This document shows, in pieces, positions 1-5,048 of a stretch of 5,048 nt of DNA. Source of the DNA: an uncultured Clostridia bacterium (GTDB taxonomy: Bacteria > Bacillota > Clostridia > Oscillospirales > Acutalibacteraceae); assembly GCA_946539105.1 (NCBI GenBank), contig CAMNHG010000109.1, positions 1 to 5,048 of the forward strand, read 5' to 3'. The notes beneath the pieces are model-generated. The model was given only the letters and a program-made list of their open reading frames with translations. It ran no database searches and was not told the DNA's origin. How positions within the stretch are numbered: the first letter of the stretch is position 1; each line of letters opens with the position of its first letter. The translations under genes and the position numbers were made by a program.

Positions 1-886
1 CCGTCAAATATATATTGTCAAAGGCAGACAAAATATCCATAAAATCGGTTACGGGTACTGCCGTGCCTTCTTTTATCCTCGCGTTAGAACCCTCGTTTTG
101 AGGGCTGTTGTTGCCGAGCAGGGCAAAAAGCTCCTTGCCCATTTCGAGAGCGTAGTTTGCGGTTATAAGCGAACCGCTCTTTATGCCCGATTCAATAATC
201 AATACTCCGTTTGACAGTGCCGCGATAATTCTGTTCCTCGCGGGAAACTGATAACCTATCGGCGGAGTATCGGGCGGATACTCGGATATTAACGCGCCGT
301 CCTTTGTGATAGCGTCGCGCATATCCTTATTCTGCGGCAGGTAATTATAGTTTATGCCGCAGCCTAAAACACAGACAGTCTTGCCTTTTGCGGCAAGCGA
401 ACCCCTGTGAGAAGCGCAGTCCACGCCAAGCGCGCCACCGCTCACGGTAATTACACCGCACTTTGAGAGCGCGTAACCGAATTTATAAGCGTTACGCGTT
501 CCGTAATTTGACGCCCTTCGCGTGCCGACAATGCCGATTGAAAGCGTGTTGTCAATATCGGGCAATTTACCGCTTACATACAAAACCGCCGGTGAGGCGT
601 AAATATTGCGCAGACATTCGGGATAAACAGAATCGTCAATACAGATTATCGAATACCCGAGTTCCTCGCAACGCATTATAATTTTATCTGCCTCGCTCTT
701 TTTAGTGCTTTTGAGCTTATTTATATCGCCGTCTGAGAGCACACCGCAAAAACGCCATTCCTTCTCTCCTCCGAGACAGAACTCGGCGATATCGGTGTAA
801 AGCTCATACAGCTTATTGATTTTGTCAGTGTTGTAACCCAAAGACAGGGTAATCCAAATCCAGTAACGGGCGTTTTTAGAAATCAT
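1..886 (-). CDS. dprA: DNA-processing protein DprA, 3' end cut by the window edge
   Basis: DprA binds single-stranded DNA in the cytoplasm and loads RecA onto incoming DNA during natural transformation; many non-competent bacteria also keep it. I translated 295 codons from the ATG at 886-884 without a stop before the window edge. Residues 1-80 form a helical N-terminal region (YWIWITLSLG near the start). The Rossmann-like DprA core follows: GIVGTRRASNYG at 118-129, SGGALGVDCASHRGSL at 149-164, VCVLGCGINYNYP-like segment at 171-183, SEYPPDTPP at 201-209, FPARNRIIAALSNG at 214-227 and ESGIKSGSLITANYA at 232-246. These are the diagnostic motifs of the family. The usual 'PG' after the last strand reads LG here (FALLGNN, 254-260), a mild deviation. 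Full-length DprA is usually about 360-380 residues, so only the C-terminal part (often a winged helix) is missing. Its start overlaps the preceding methyltransferase stop as ATGA, and the ribosome binding site is weak, so translational coupling is likely. Confidence 0.95.
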   Translation of the reverse strand, partial: MISKNARYWIWITLSLGYNTDKINKLYELYTDIAEFCLGGEKEWRFCGVLSDGDINKLKSTKKSEADKIIMRCEELGYSIICIDDSVYPECLRNIYASPAVLYVSGKLPDIDNTLSIGIVGTRRASNYGTRNAYKFGYALSKCGVITVSGGALGVDCASHRGSLAAKGKTVCVLGCGINYNYLPQNKDMRDAITKDGALISEYPPDTPPIGYQFPARNRIIAALSNGVLIIESGIKSGSLITANYALEMGKELFALLGNNSPQNEGSNARIKEGTAVPVTDFMDILSAFDNIYLT

Positions 887-1665
887 TTTACCATTTCCCA
901 AATAATAATTGAGGCGGCGGTTGAGGCGTTGAGCGACTCGGCTTTTCCGCCCATAGGGATTGTAATTTTATGATTGCAGGCGTTTACGGCACTTTCTGTA
1001 AGTCCGTTGCCCTCGTTGCCGATAACGGCAACGGAAGATTCTGCAAAGCTGATATTTGTAATCGGCTCAGCGTCTTTATCTACCACGGCGGCGTAAGAAG
1101 TCAAATCCGGATATTCCGAAAGAAACTCAGCGATACCGCTCACGGTATAAAACGGAAGTCTGAACACCGCACCCATACTGCCACGCACGACCTTTGGATT
1201 ATAAACATCACAGCAGTCAAATGTCAATATAACCGCAGAAACACCAAACGCCTCGGCTGTACGCAGTACCGTTCCGAGATTGTTGGGATCCTGCAGATTT
1301 TCGAGCGCAATGAATTTTCCGCCATTCTTTATTTTATCAAACTCAGTGACTTTGTCAAGTGTTTTTATCACACAGAGCACGCCCTGGGGAGTTTGAGTGT
1401 CGCTTATATGGCTGAAAATCTCGTTTGTTACAATAAAAGATTTACCGGCTTTTTCGCATAACTCCCCTATTTTTTCGGGATGCTTATCAAGCGCGTCAGA
1501 TGTAACAAAAACAATTTCAATATCAGCTCCGCTCAAAAGAGCGTCATAGCAAACCCTTAGCCCCTCGGCGACAAACTGCCCCGATTTGCGCCTGAACTTC
1601 GCGCTGTTAATTAATTTTACAGTGTTTTTTATGTTGATGTTATCCTTGCTGGAAAGTGAAAGCAT
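883..1665 (-). CDS. TrmH/SpoU-family RNA 2'-O-ribose methyltransferase
   Basis: This 260-residue protein should transfer a methyl group from S-adenosylmethionine to a ribose 2'-OH in rRNA or tRNA. Residues about 24-100 form the SpoU substrate-binding domain (GQFVAEGLRV at 29-38, then TPQGVLCVI at 92-100). The SPOUT trefoil-knot domain follows and its three motifs are intact: motif 1 DPNNLGTVLRTAEAFG at 126-141 with the conserved Asn and Arg, motif 2 VIGNEGNGL at 214-222, and motif 3 IPMGGKAESLNASTAAS at 236-252. NPKVVRGSMGAVFRLPF at 156-172 is also typical. The length matches the 23S rRNA methyltransferase subgroup (YsgA/RlmB-like), but the target nucleotide cannot be read from sequence, so I give no symbol. 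The start is supported by GGAGA at 1675-1671, five bases before the ATG. It follows rplT by 63 nt across a hairpin and overlaps dprA by 4 nt. This neighbourhood (rplT, methyltransferase, dprA) is one I associate with clostridia. Confidence 0.93.
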   Translation of the reverse strand: MLSLSSKDNINIKNTVKLINSAKFRRKSGQFVAEGLRVCYDALLSGADIEIVFVTSDALDKHPEKIGELCEKAGKSFIVTNEIFSHISDTQTPQGVLCVIKTLDKVTEFDKIKNGGKFIALENLQDPNNLGTVLRTAEAFGVSAVILTFDCCDVYNPKVVRGSMGAVFRLPFYTVSGIAEFLSEYPDLTSYAAVVDKDAEPITNISFAESSVAVIGNEGNGLTESAVNACNHKITIPMGGKAESLNASTAASIIIWEMVK

Positions 1666-1685
1666 TATATTCTCCGTTAAAATAG

Positions 1686-1713
1686 TATAAAAGCGTTTGG
1701 GAATCCCAAACGC
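1686..1713 (-). terminator. Intrinsic terminator-like hairpin after rplT
   Basis: A perfect inverted repeat spans 1693-1713. On the minus strand it reads GCGTTTGGG, loop ATT, CCCAAACGC: a 9-bp stem with a 3-nt loop. It is followed by TTTTATACTATTTT. The U-tract is short and interrupted, so termination is probably partial. It lies 15 nt past the rplT stop and 17 nt before the ribosome binding site of the methyltransferase gene. No U-rich run follows it on the plus strand, so it works, if at all, only in the direction of the operon. Confidence 0.75.
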
Positions 1714-1728
1714 CTATACAATTAAATA

Positions 1729-2079
1729 TTAAGCATTTTTTGCCTGTTCAACAAGTGCTGTAAAAGCAGCGGGATCTGAAATTGCGATTTCAGAAAGCAT
1801 TTTACGGTTAAGAGTGATGTTAGCCTTCTTAAGTCCGTTCATAAATGTTGAATAGTTTGTGCCGTTAGCCTTGCAAGCAGCAGAAATACGGGTAATCCAA
1901 AGACGACGGAAATCTCTCTTTCTCTGCTTACGTCCGATATATGCGTAGTTGCCGGATTTCATTACGGCCTGTTTAGCCATCTTAAAGTGCTTGGATTTTG
2001 CACCCCAGTAACCCTTGGCGAGCTTTAAAATCTTTTTTCTTCTCTTGCGAGTCATCATCGCACCTTTTACTCGTGCCAT
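1729..2079 (-). CDS. rplT: 50S ribosomal protein L20
   Basis: L20 is a primary 23S rRNA binder needed early in assembly of the large subunit. In Firmicutes it also represses its own operon by binding the infC leader transcript. The 116 residues match the family's usual length of about 117-119. The N-terminal basic extension is present (MARVKGAMMTRKRRKKILKL), followed by AKGYWGAKSKHFKMAKQAVM, YAYIGRKQRKRDFRRLWITR at about 46-65 and the globular C-terminal domain (INGL-like segment FMNGLKKANITLNRKMLSE, ending in FTALVEQAKNA). GGAGG at 2093-2089 lies 9 nt before the ATG. The gene is 55 nt downstream of rpmI. The first intrinsic stop signal after it is the hairpin at 1693-1713. Confidence 0.98.
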   Translation of the reverse strand: MARVKGAMMTRKRRKKILKLAKGYWGAKSKHFKMAKQAVMKSGNYAYIGRKQRKRDFRRLWITRISAACKANGTNYSTFMNGLKKANITLNRKMLSEIAISDPAAFTALVEQAKNA

Positions 2080-2109
2080 TATACATTACCTCCGATATTT
2101 TGAAATAAA

Positions 2110-2132
2110 TTAAGCGAATTTAGTTAAGCGAA
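2110..2132 (-). repeat. Short direct repeat in the rpmI-rplT gap
   Basis: The 9-mer TTCGCTTAA (minus strand) occurs twice, at 2132-2124 and 2118-2110, with a 14-nt period, in an AT-rich 55-nt spacer. The second copy ends 17 nt before the rplT ribosome binding site. I know of no function for it; it may be chance in AT-rich sequence. Confidence 0.4.
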
Positions 2133-2134
2133 AA

Positions 2135-2332
2135 TTATTTGTAAGGAATAAGACGCTTAATCTGCGGTGTGTTTGTCTTGTCAGCAACAGTTGTCTGACG
2201 CAAACCTCTTTTACGCTTTGTTGTCTTTTTGTTCAAGATATGGCTTTTGTTAGCGTGAGCACGAATAACCTTTCCGTTCTTGGAAAGTTTAAAGCGCTTT
2301 TTTGCACCGCTGTGTGTTTTAATTTTAGGCAT
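2135..2332 (-). CDS. rpmI: 50S ribosomal protein L35
   Basis: This small basic protein belongs to the large ribosomal subunit. Its 65 residues are the standard length. The family signature is plain: MPKIKTHSGAKKRFKLSKNG at 1-20, HANKSHILNKKTTKRKRGLR at 26-45 and the C-terminal IKRLIPYK. A strong GGGAGG at 2346-2341 lies 8 nt before the ATG. It sits between infC (51 nt upstream) and rplT (55 nt downstream), the conserved order of this operon, and should be co-transcribed with both from the promoter at 3080-3108. Confidence 0.98.
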   Translation of the reverse strand: MPKIKTHSGAKKRFKLSKNGKVIRAHANKSHILNKKTTKRKRGLRQTTVADKTNTPQIKRLIPYK

Positions 2333-2383
2333 TTTTATATCCTCCCTTGAATAATTTACTTGTTAATGCAAGCTGAAAAAGGC

Positions 2384-2908
2384 TTACTTGTTCGGCTTTG
2401 GCGCAAGAAACATAAGCATTTGGCGGCCTTCGAGCTTAGCGGGCTTTTCAACTACAGCGACCTCCGAGCATGCGTCGGCAAAACGCTTCATTGTTTCAAG
2501 TCCTATTTCGGGATGTCCCATCTCTCTTCCGCGGAAGCGGATAGAAACCTTAACCTTATCGCCGTGCTTAATAAACTTAAGGGCGTTGTTGAGCTTTGTG
2601 TTAAAATCGTGAGTGTCAATATTAAGCGAAAGTCTTACTTCCTTAATGTCAACAATATGCTGATTCTTTCTGGCTTCCTTTTCCCTTTTTGACTGTTCAA
2701 AGCGATATTTTCCGTAGTCCATAATTTTGCAAACGGGCGGTTTACTCTGCGGAGCAATCTTAACCAAATCAAGGTTCTTTTGCTCTGCGATTTCAAGAGC
2801 CTGTTTAGCGGACATAATTCCAAGCTGTTGGCCGTCAGAACTGATTACTCTCAGCTCCGCGTCACGGATTTCTTCGTTAATCTGAATGTTGTTATCCTTC
2901 TTGCCGAT
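2384..2908 (-). CDS. infC: Translation initiation factor IF-3, probable AUC start
   Basis: IF3 binds the 30S subunit, blocks premature 50S joining and rejects non-canonical start codons and initiator mismatches. From the proposed start the product is 174 residues, normal for Firmicutes. The N-terminal domain starts at NIQINEEIRDAELRVIS (7-23) and contains the family signature KPPVCKIMDYGKYRFEQSK (56-74). A basic helical linker (about 72-83) leads to the C-terminal domain (about 84-171: IKEVRLSLNIDTHDF, KVKVSIRFRGREM, EGRQMLMFLAPKP). I chose the ATC at 2908-2906 because GGAGGTG (2922-2916) stands ahead of it, with 9 nt between GGAGG and ATC. The in-frame GTG at 2929-2927 would give 181 residues, but it lies upstream of that ribosome binding site and has none of its own, and there is no ATG at the head of the frame. 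Non-AUG starts of the AUU/AUC/AUA class are a known hallmark of infC and permit autoregulation by IF3. Identity is certain; the exact start is well supported but not proven. Confidence 0.95.
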   Translation of the reverse strand: MGKKDNNIQINEEIRDAELRVISSDGQQLGIMSAKQALEIAEQKNLDLVKIAPQSKPPVCKIMDYGKYRFEQSKREKEARKNQHIVDIKEVRLSLNIDTHDFNTKLNNALKFIKHGDKVKVSIRFRGREMGHPEIGLETMKRFADACSEVAVVEKPAKLEGRQMLMFLAPKPNK

Positions 2909-2915
2909 TGTTAAG

Positions 2916-2922
2916 CACCTCC
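2916..2922 (-). promoter_or_regulatory. Ribosome binding site that sets the infC start
   Basis: The minus strand reads GGAGGTG, a strong match to the 16S rRNA anti-Shine-Dalgarno region. The GGAGG core is 9 nt from the ATC at 2908-2906. It lies inside the reading frame if the GTG at 2929 is used as start, which argues against that GTG. Confidence 0.85.
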
Positions 2923-2936
2923 AAAGCACTGATTAG

Positions 2937-2974
2937 AAAAATAATAATGCGGACAGAAATACATCCGTCCGCAT
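2937..2974 (-). terminator. Leader terminator (attenuator) ahead of infC
   Basis: On the minus strand the stem runs from 2974 to 2947: ATGCGGACGGA, loop TGTATT, TCTGTCCGCAT. That is 11 bp with one G-U pair. A U-rich tract TTATTATTTTT follows at 2946-2937. It ends only 14 nt before the infC ribosome binding site and lies about 100 nt after the predicted transcription start, the arrangement expected of an attenuator. It could also stop transcripts arriving from the upstream transferase gene, which has no obvious terminator of its own. Confidence 0.9.
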
Positions 2975-3074
2975 AACAATACACTAAACACACTAAAATA
3001 GGAAATAGCATTGTATTGACCCGTGCAGACGGTACCCCACAGGTGAAAGCATTTCTGCTCTGCTTTATTTTACC
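2937..3074 (-). ncRNA. Structured infC operon leader, probable L20 autoregulatory leader
   Basis: The leader carries alternative RNA structures. Going 5' to 3': a hairpin with a GAAA loop at 3061-3046 (AGAGCA, GAAA, TGCTTT); a stem of ACCTGTG (3044-3038) with CACGGGT (3025-3019); and the terminator at 2974-2947. Competing with these, CCGTCTGCA (3032-3024) can pair over 9 bp (one G-U) with the 5' arm of the terminator, TGCGGACGG (2973-2965). Nested inside it, CAATACA (3018-3012) pairs perfectly with TGTATTG (2983-2977). That nested pair of helices is an antiterminator. In Bacillus-type leaders, L20 binding favours the terminator and so represses infC-rpmI-rplT. The position ahead of infC and the architecture fit that class; assignment to L20 rather than another ligand is inference, since I could not run the Rfam model. 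Confidence 0.8.
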
Positions 3075-3079
3075 GGTTA

Positions 3080-3108
3080 ATTATATAACAGAATTATAAG
3101 AATGTCAA
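3080..3108 (-). promoter_or_regulatory. Perfect-consensus sigma-A promoter for infC-rpmI-rplT
   Basis: The minus strand has TTGACA at 3108-3103 and TATAAT at 3085-3080, separated by exactly 17 nt. All twelve hexamer bases match consensus. Transcription should begin near 3074-3071, giving a leader of about 165 nt before the infC start. The -35 box starts only 11 nt after the stop codon of the upstream transferase gene. Confidence 0.93.
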
Positions 3109-3119
3109 GTGTTTATTGA

Positions 3120-4895
3120 TTATTTTTTCAAATTCTCGTAAATAAGGTTTACTACCCTGTCGGTTGACTTGCCGTCGCGGTAGTCAAAGAACATATCCGC
3201 AAAGGGCTTAATGCGCTCTGTGCAGTAGTCCTCTTTGTTTATAGCGTCAATCAGCTGTTCGGTTGAGTAAACAATCTTACCCGGTGCGTACAGCTTAAAA
3301 TCAAAGTAGAAGTCGCGCTCGTTGATGTATTTTTCAAGGTCAAATACATAGAAAAGCATCGGGATATCAATGAGTGACGCCTCGAATACAAGCGAGGAGT
3401 AGTCGGTGATGATAACGTCTGTAACAAAGAGCAGGTCGTTAAGCTCGTTATCCTCTGAAAGGTCAATTACCCTGTCGGCGTACTTTTCGGGGATGGGCTG
3501 AATGTCCTCAACAAAGGGATGATGCTTAACGATAATCGCGTAATCATCGGGGATTTTAGAGCATACCTCGTCGATATCAAACATCTCTGTAGGATAAAAC
3601 GCGGTCTCCTTAACCATTCCTCTAAAGGTCGGCGCGAAAAGGATAATCTTTTTGCCGAAGAACTCGGGATGCTCATTAAAGAACTTATCGCGTGCCTTTT
3701 GCTTGTACTCCTCGTCAAAGAACACATCGGTTCTGGGAATACCCGTAGCCACAACCCTGTCGGTAGCGATACCGAAGCCCTCGGAATGACACTTTTTGCA
3801 GTACGTAGAGCTGACTGTAACGTAATCGTAGCTTCTGTGGTTTCTTGTAGCCTGAGGTGAACCCTTCGGCTTTGAAAGTCTGGTAAAGCCGAAGGTCTTA
3901 AACGCTCCGCAGGCGTGCCAAAGCTGGAACAGTGTAGTATCTCTGCGAAGATTAATATAGTGAATCTGCGGAGTAAATTCATCGAGAATTACAACCTTGC
4001 TGGTAGCGCAGGCTTTTGTAAACTTCAAAATCTCTCCGAATGTCATCTCAACAATAGTATGATCGTTAAGAATAAAGTTTATATCAAGGCTTTTATCGTC
4101 CTTGAGCTTGTCATAAACAAAGGCGAAGTTACCCGATAAATCATCGCGTCTGAGCGAAATAAAGGTAATTCGGTTGTCCTTAATTTTGAATATATTGAAA
4201 AAGTCATAGCAACGGCAGAAAATGTATCTTTTTACCTTCCAAAGTGCCAAATCGGTGGTTGATACCCTTGAAAAACGCCAGAATATATACGCAAAAAAGC
4301 GTCTTACCGGGCTTTCGTCGTTAAAACGTGCCGGAAGAAGCAGCACGCCCGAAAAGCGCAGAATCGCCTCGATTATAAACAGAGGGAACATCACTACCGC
4401 AACGGCAAATTCAATAATCTTTACAATGCCGTTAATAAGTCCGACAATGAACCTTGCCGCGGGGGTGTGAACAATTCTTCTTCTGTTCGGATAAAAATCA
4501 TAATGGTTGCCGTTTATTTTTATTCTGTAGTTTTTGTCGTCGGTCTCGAACAGCTCGGGAGTTAAGTCGACATTGATTTTCTCCTCGTAAAAATCAGCGA
4601 AACCGAGATTAAAGTACATATTAAAGGGCTTATAACTGTTGCGGGTTTTCCAAAACAGATAATTAAGCGTGTATATGTACTTGCCCGAAAAGAACACCTT
4701 GCCGTCAATATGAGTAACGTTAGTGAGTACAAACGGAATACGCCTGTCCTCTTTACCGTTGTCAAAGTGCATAACCAGCTTAGGATTTGATAAAAAGTGA
4801 GAATTAATACTCGGATCGGCAATAGAACCCATAACGGTAAGAGTCATCTTATTTTTTTCAATTATAAGCTCTTTTACCTGAATTTGATATTCCAC
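3120..4895 (-). CDS. CDP-glycerol/CDP-ribitol polyol-phosphate transferase (TagF/TarL-like)
   Basis: The 591-residue protein should transfer glycerol-phosphate or ribitol-phosphate units from a CDP-activated donor to a growing teichoic-acid-like polymer at the inner face of the membrane. Residues about 1-135 are a strand-rich, Lys/Asp-rich N-terminal domain I do not recognise. Residues 149-179 are strongly hydrophobic (FIVGLINGIVK, then FAVAVVMFPLFIIEAIL), probably a membrane-binding or re-entrant segment. The Glyphos_transf domain covers about 240-590. Its motifs are QLWHACGAFKTFG at 324-336, VVATGIPRTDVFFD at 381-394, IILFAPTFRG at 417-426, IIVKHHPFV at 454-462, and VIITDYSSLVFEASL at 494-508. 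FYVFDLEKYINERDFYFDF (515-533) is the standard C-terminal block. The GTG start is chosen because AGAGG at 4907-4903 lies 7 nt upstream. The preceding gene, 24 nt away, looks like a ribulose-phosphate 3-epimerase, which would suit a ribitol-phosphate polymer, but glycerol-phosphate is equally possible from sequence alone. No terminator follows the gene before the infC promoter. Confidence 0.9.
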   Translation of the reverse strand: MEYQIQVKELIIEKNKMTLTVMGSIADPSINSHFLSNPKLVMHFDNGKEDRRIPFVLTNVTHIDGKVFFSGKYIYTLNYLFWKTRNSYKPFNMYFNLGFADFYEEKINVDLTPELFETDDKNYRIKINGNHYDFYPNRRRIVHTPAARFIVGLINGIVKIIEFAVAVVMFPLFIIEAILRFSGVLLLPARFNDESPVRRFFAYIFWRFSRVSTTDLALWKVKRYIFCRCYDFFNIFKIKDNRITFISLRRDDLSGNFAFVYDKLKDDKSLDINFILNDHTIVEMTFGEILKFTKACATSKVVILDEFTPQIHYINLRRDTTLFQLWHACGAFKTFGFTRLSKPKGSPQATRNHRSYDYVTVSSTYCKKCHSEGFGIATDRVVATGIPRTDVFFDEEYKQKARDKFFNEHPEFFGKKIILFAPTFRGMVKETAFYPTEMFDIDEVCSKIPDDYAIIVKHHPFVEDIQPIPEKYADRVIDLSEDNELNDLLFVTDVIITDYSSLVFEASLIDIPMLFYVFDLEKYINERDFYFDFKLYAPGKIVYSTEQLIDAINKEDYCTERIKPFADMFFDYRDGKSTDRVVNLIYENLKK

Positions 4896-4902
4896 AAAAG
4901 CA

Positions 4903-4907
4903 CCTCT
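4903..4907 (-). promoter_or_regulatory. Ribosome binding site that sets the transferase GTG start
   Basis: The minus strand reads AGAGG, followed by TGCTTTT and then GTG at 4895-4893. The 7-nt spacing is normal. The gap to the preceding stop codon is only 24 nt, so the two genes are probably co-transcribed. Confidence 0.75.
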
Positions 4908-4919
4908 GTAATCAAATAC

Positions 4920-5048
4920 TTACTCAACAAGTTTATTCATTCTTTCAACGCTGTCCTCGAGCTTTAATCCCTTTTGATACAGCGACGAAGAACCGGCAAC
5001 AAACATATCCGCGCCGTTTTCGCGCATTTTTTTGCACAAATCCCAGCT
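4920..5048 (-). CDS. Ribulose-phosphate 3-epimerase-like protein, C-terminal fragment
   Basis: Only the last 42 codons and the stop (TAA at 4922-4920) are in the window; the 5' part lies beyond position 5048. The fragment contains NGADMFVAGSSSLYQKG (residues 11-27 of the fragment), followed by a C-terminal helix ending in ERMNKLVE. GAD-x-FVAGSS is the phosphate-binding loop at the end of the TIM barrel in ribulose-phosphate 3-epimerases, enzymes that interconvert D-ribulose 5-phosphate and D-xylulose 5-phosphate. With so little sequence, a related barrel enzyme such as an allulose-6-phosphate epimerase cannot be ruled out. Its stop is 24 nt before the polyol-phosphate transferase, so an operon is likely. 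If it acts on ribulose 5-phosphate, it could feed ribitol-phosphate synthesis for that transferase. Confidence 0.72.
   Translation of the reverse strand, partial: SWDLCKKMRENGADMFVAGSSSLYQKGLKLEDSVERMNKLVE

Noticed and set aside
970..1461. 163-codon plus-strand open frame opposite the methyltransferase gene.
   Set aside because: It is antisense to a gene with intact family motifs, has no ribosome binding site that I can see and resembles no known protein; a shadow frame.
1721..1751. Possible promoter for the methyltransferase gene: TTGAAC at 1751-1746 with TATTTA (17-nt spacer) or TTTAAT (19-nt spacer).
   Set aside because: With the good spacer the -10 box matches only 3 of 6, and the better -10 box needs a 19-nt spacer. 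AT-rich sequence yields such matches by chance; not enough to annotate.
2333..2383. Short CTTG/CAAG inverted repeat in the infC-rpmI gap.
   Set aside because: Only a 4-bp stem with no U-tract; not a terminator and not distinguishable from chance.
2360..2692. 110-codon plus-strand open frame opposite infC.
   Set aside because: Antisense to infC, whose protein is unmistakable; no supporting initiation signal or recognisable product.
2909..2929. GTG at 2929-2927 as the infC start.
   Set aside because: No ribosome binding site precedes it, and the strong GGAGGTG site would fall inside the coding sequence; the added residues do not resemble IF3 N-termini.
3019..3033. Small local hairpin ACCGT, loop CTGC, ACGGGT in the leader.
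   Set aside because: It needs a bulge and only about 5 bp form; the longer alternatives (ACCTGTG with CACGGGT, or the nested antiterminator) explain the same bases better.
3467..3982. 171-codon minus-strand frame inside the transferase gene in another frame.
   Set aside because: Composition is rich in Ser, Arg and Leu as expected for an off-frame reading of the transferase, whose own frame carries all family motifs.

Overview
The window looks like chromosomal DNA from a low-to-moderate GC Gram-positive bacterium, most likely a clostridial (Ruminococcaceae/Oscillospiraceae-like) Firmicute. The evidence is the infC-rpmI-rplT operon followed by a SpoU/TrmH-family methyltransferase and dprA, strong GGAGG-type ribosome binding sites, a textbook sigma-A promoter, a structured attenuator leader ahead of infC, and a teichoic-acid-type polymerase next door. 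Placement at family level is inference. All genes lie on the minus strand, so the order of transcription is from high to low coordinates.

Layout in transcription order. (1) 5048-4920: the last 42 codons of a ribulose-phosphate 3-epimerase-like protein. (2) 4895-3120: a 591-residue CDP-glycerol/CDP-ribitol polyol-phosphate transferase of the TagF/TarL type, with a GTG start placed by its ribosome binding site. (3) 3108-3080: a perfect-consensus promoter (TTGACA, 17 nt, TATAAT). (4) About 3074-2909: a structured leader of about 165 nt holding an intrinsic terminator and a competing antiterminator, consistent with the L20 autoregulatory leader of Firmicutes. (5) infC (2908-2384), rpmI (2332-2135) and rplT (2079-1729). 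(6) A terminator-like hairpin at 1713-1693. (7) A TrmH/SpoU-family rRNA/tRNA 2'-O-methyltransferase (1665-883), which overlaps by 4 nt with (8) dprA (886 to beyond position 1). dprA is open at its 3' end because the window stops.

How the parts work together. The central unit is translation machinery: IF3 and ribosomal proteins L35 and L20 from one promoter, with expression probably controlled by premature termination in the leader. IF3 appears to start at a non-canonical AUC codon, which would add IF3's own start-codon proofreading as a second feedback loop. The methyltransferase and dprA (natural transformation/RecA loading) follow, separated from the ribosomal genes by a hairpin that probably lowers but does not abolish their transcription, since there is little room for a separate promoter. 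The epimerase and polyol-phosphate transferase form a separate upstream unit, probably for cell-wall polymer synthesis.

I see no mobile element, CRISPR array, tRNA or rRNA, and no evidence of a wholly new system. The most informative non-coding element is the leader, where the mutually exclusive RNA structures can be read directly. There is no gene-free stretch over 300 bases; the longest gap (2909-3119) is the promoter plus leader.
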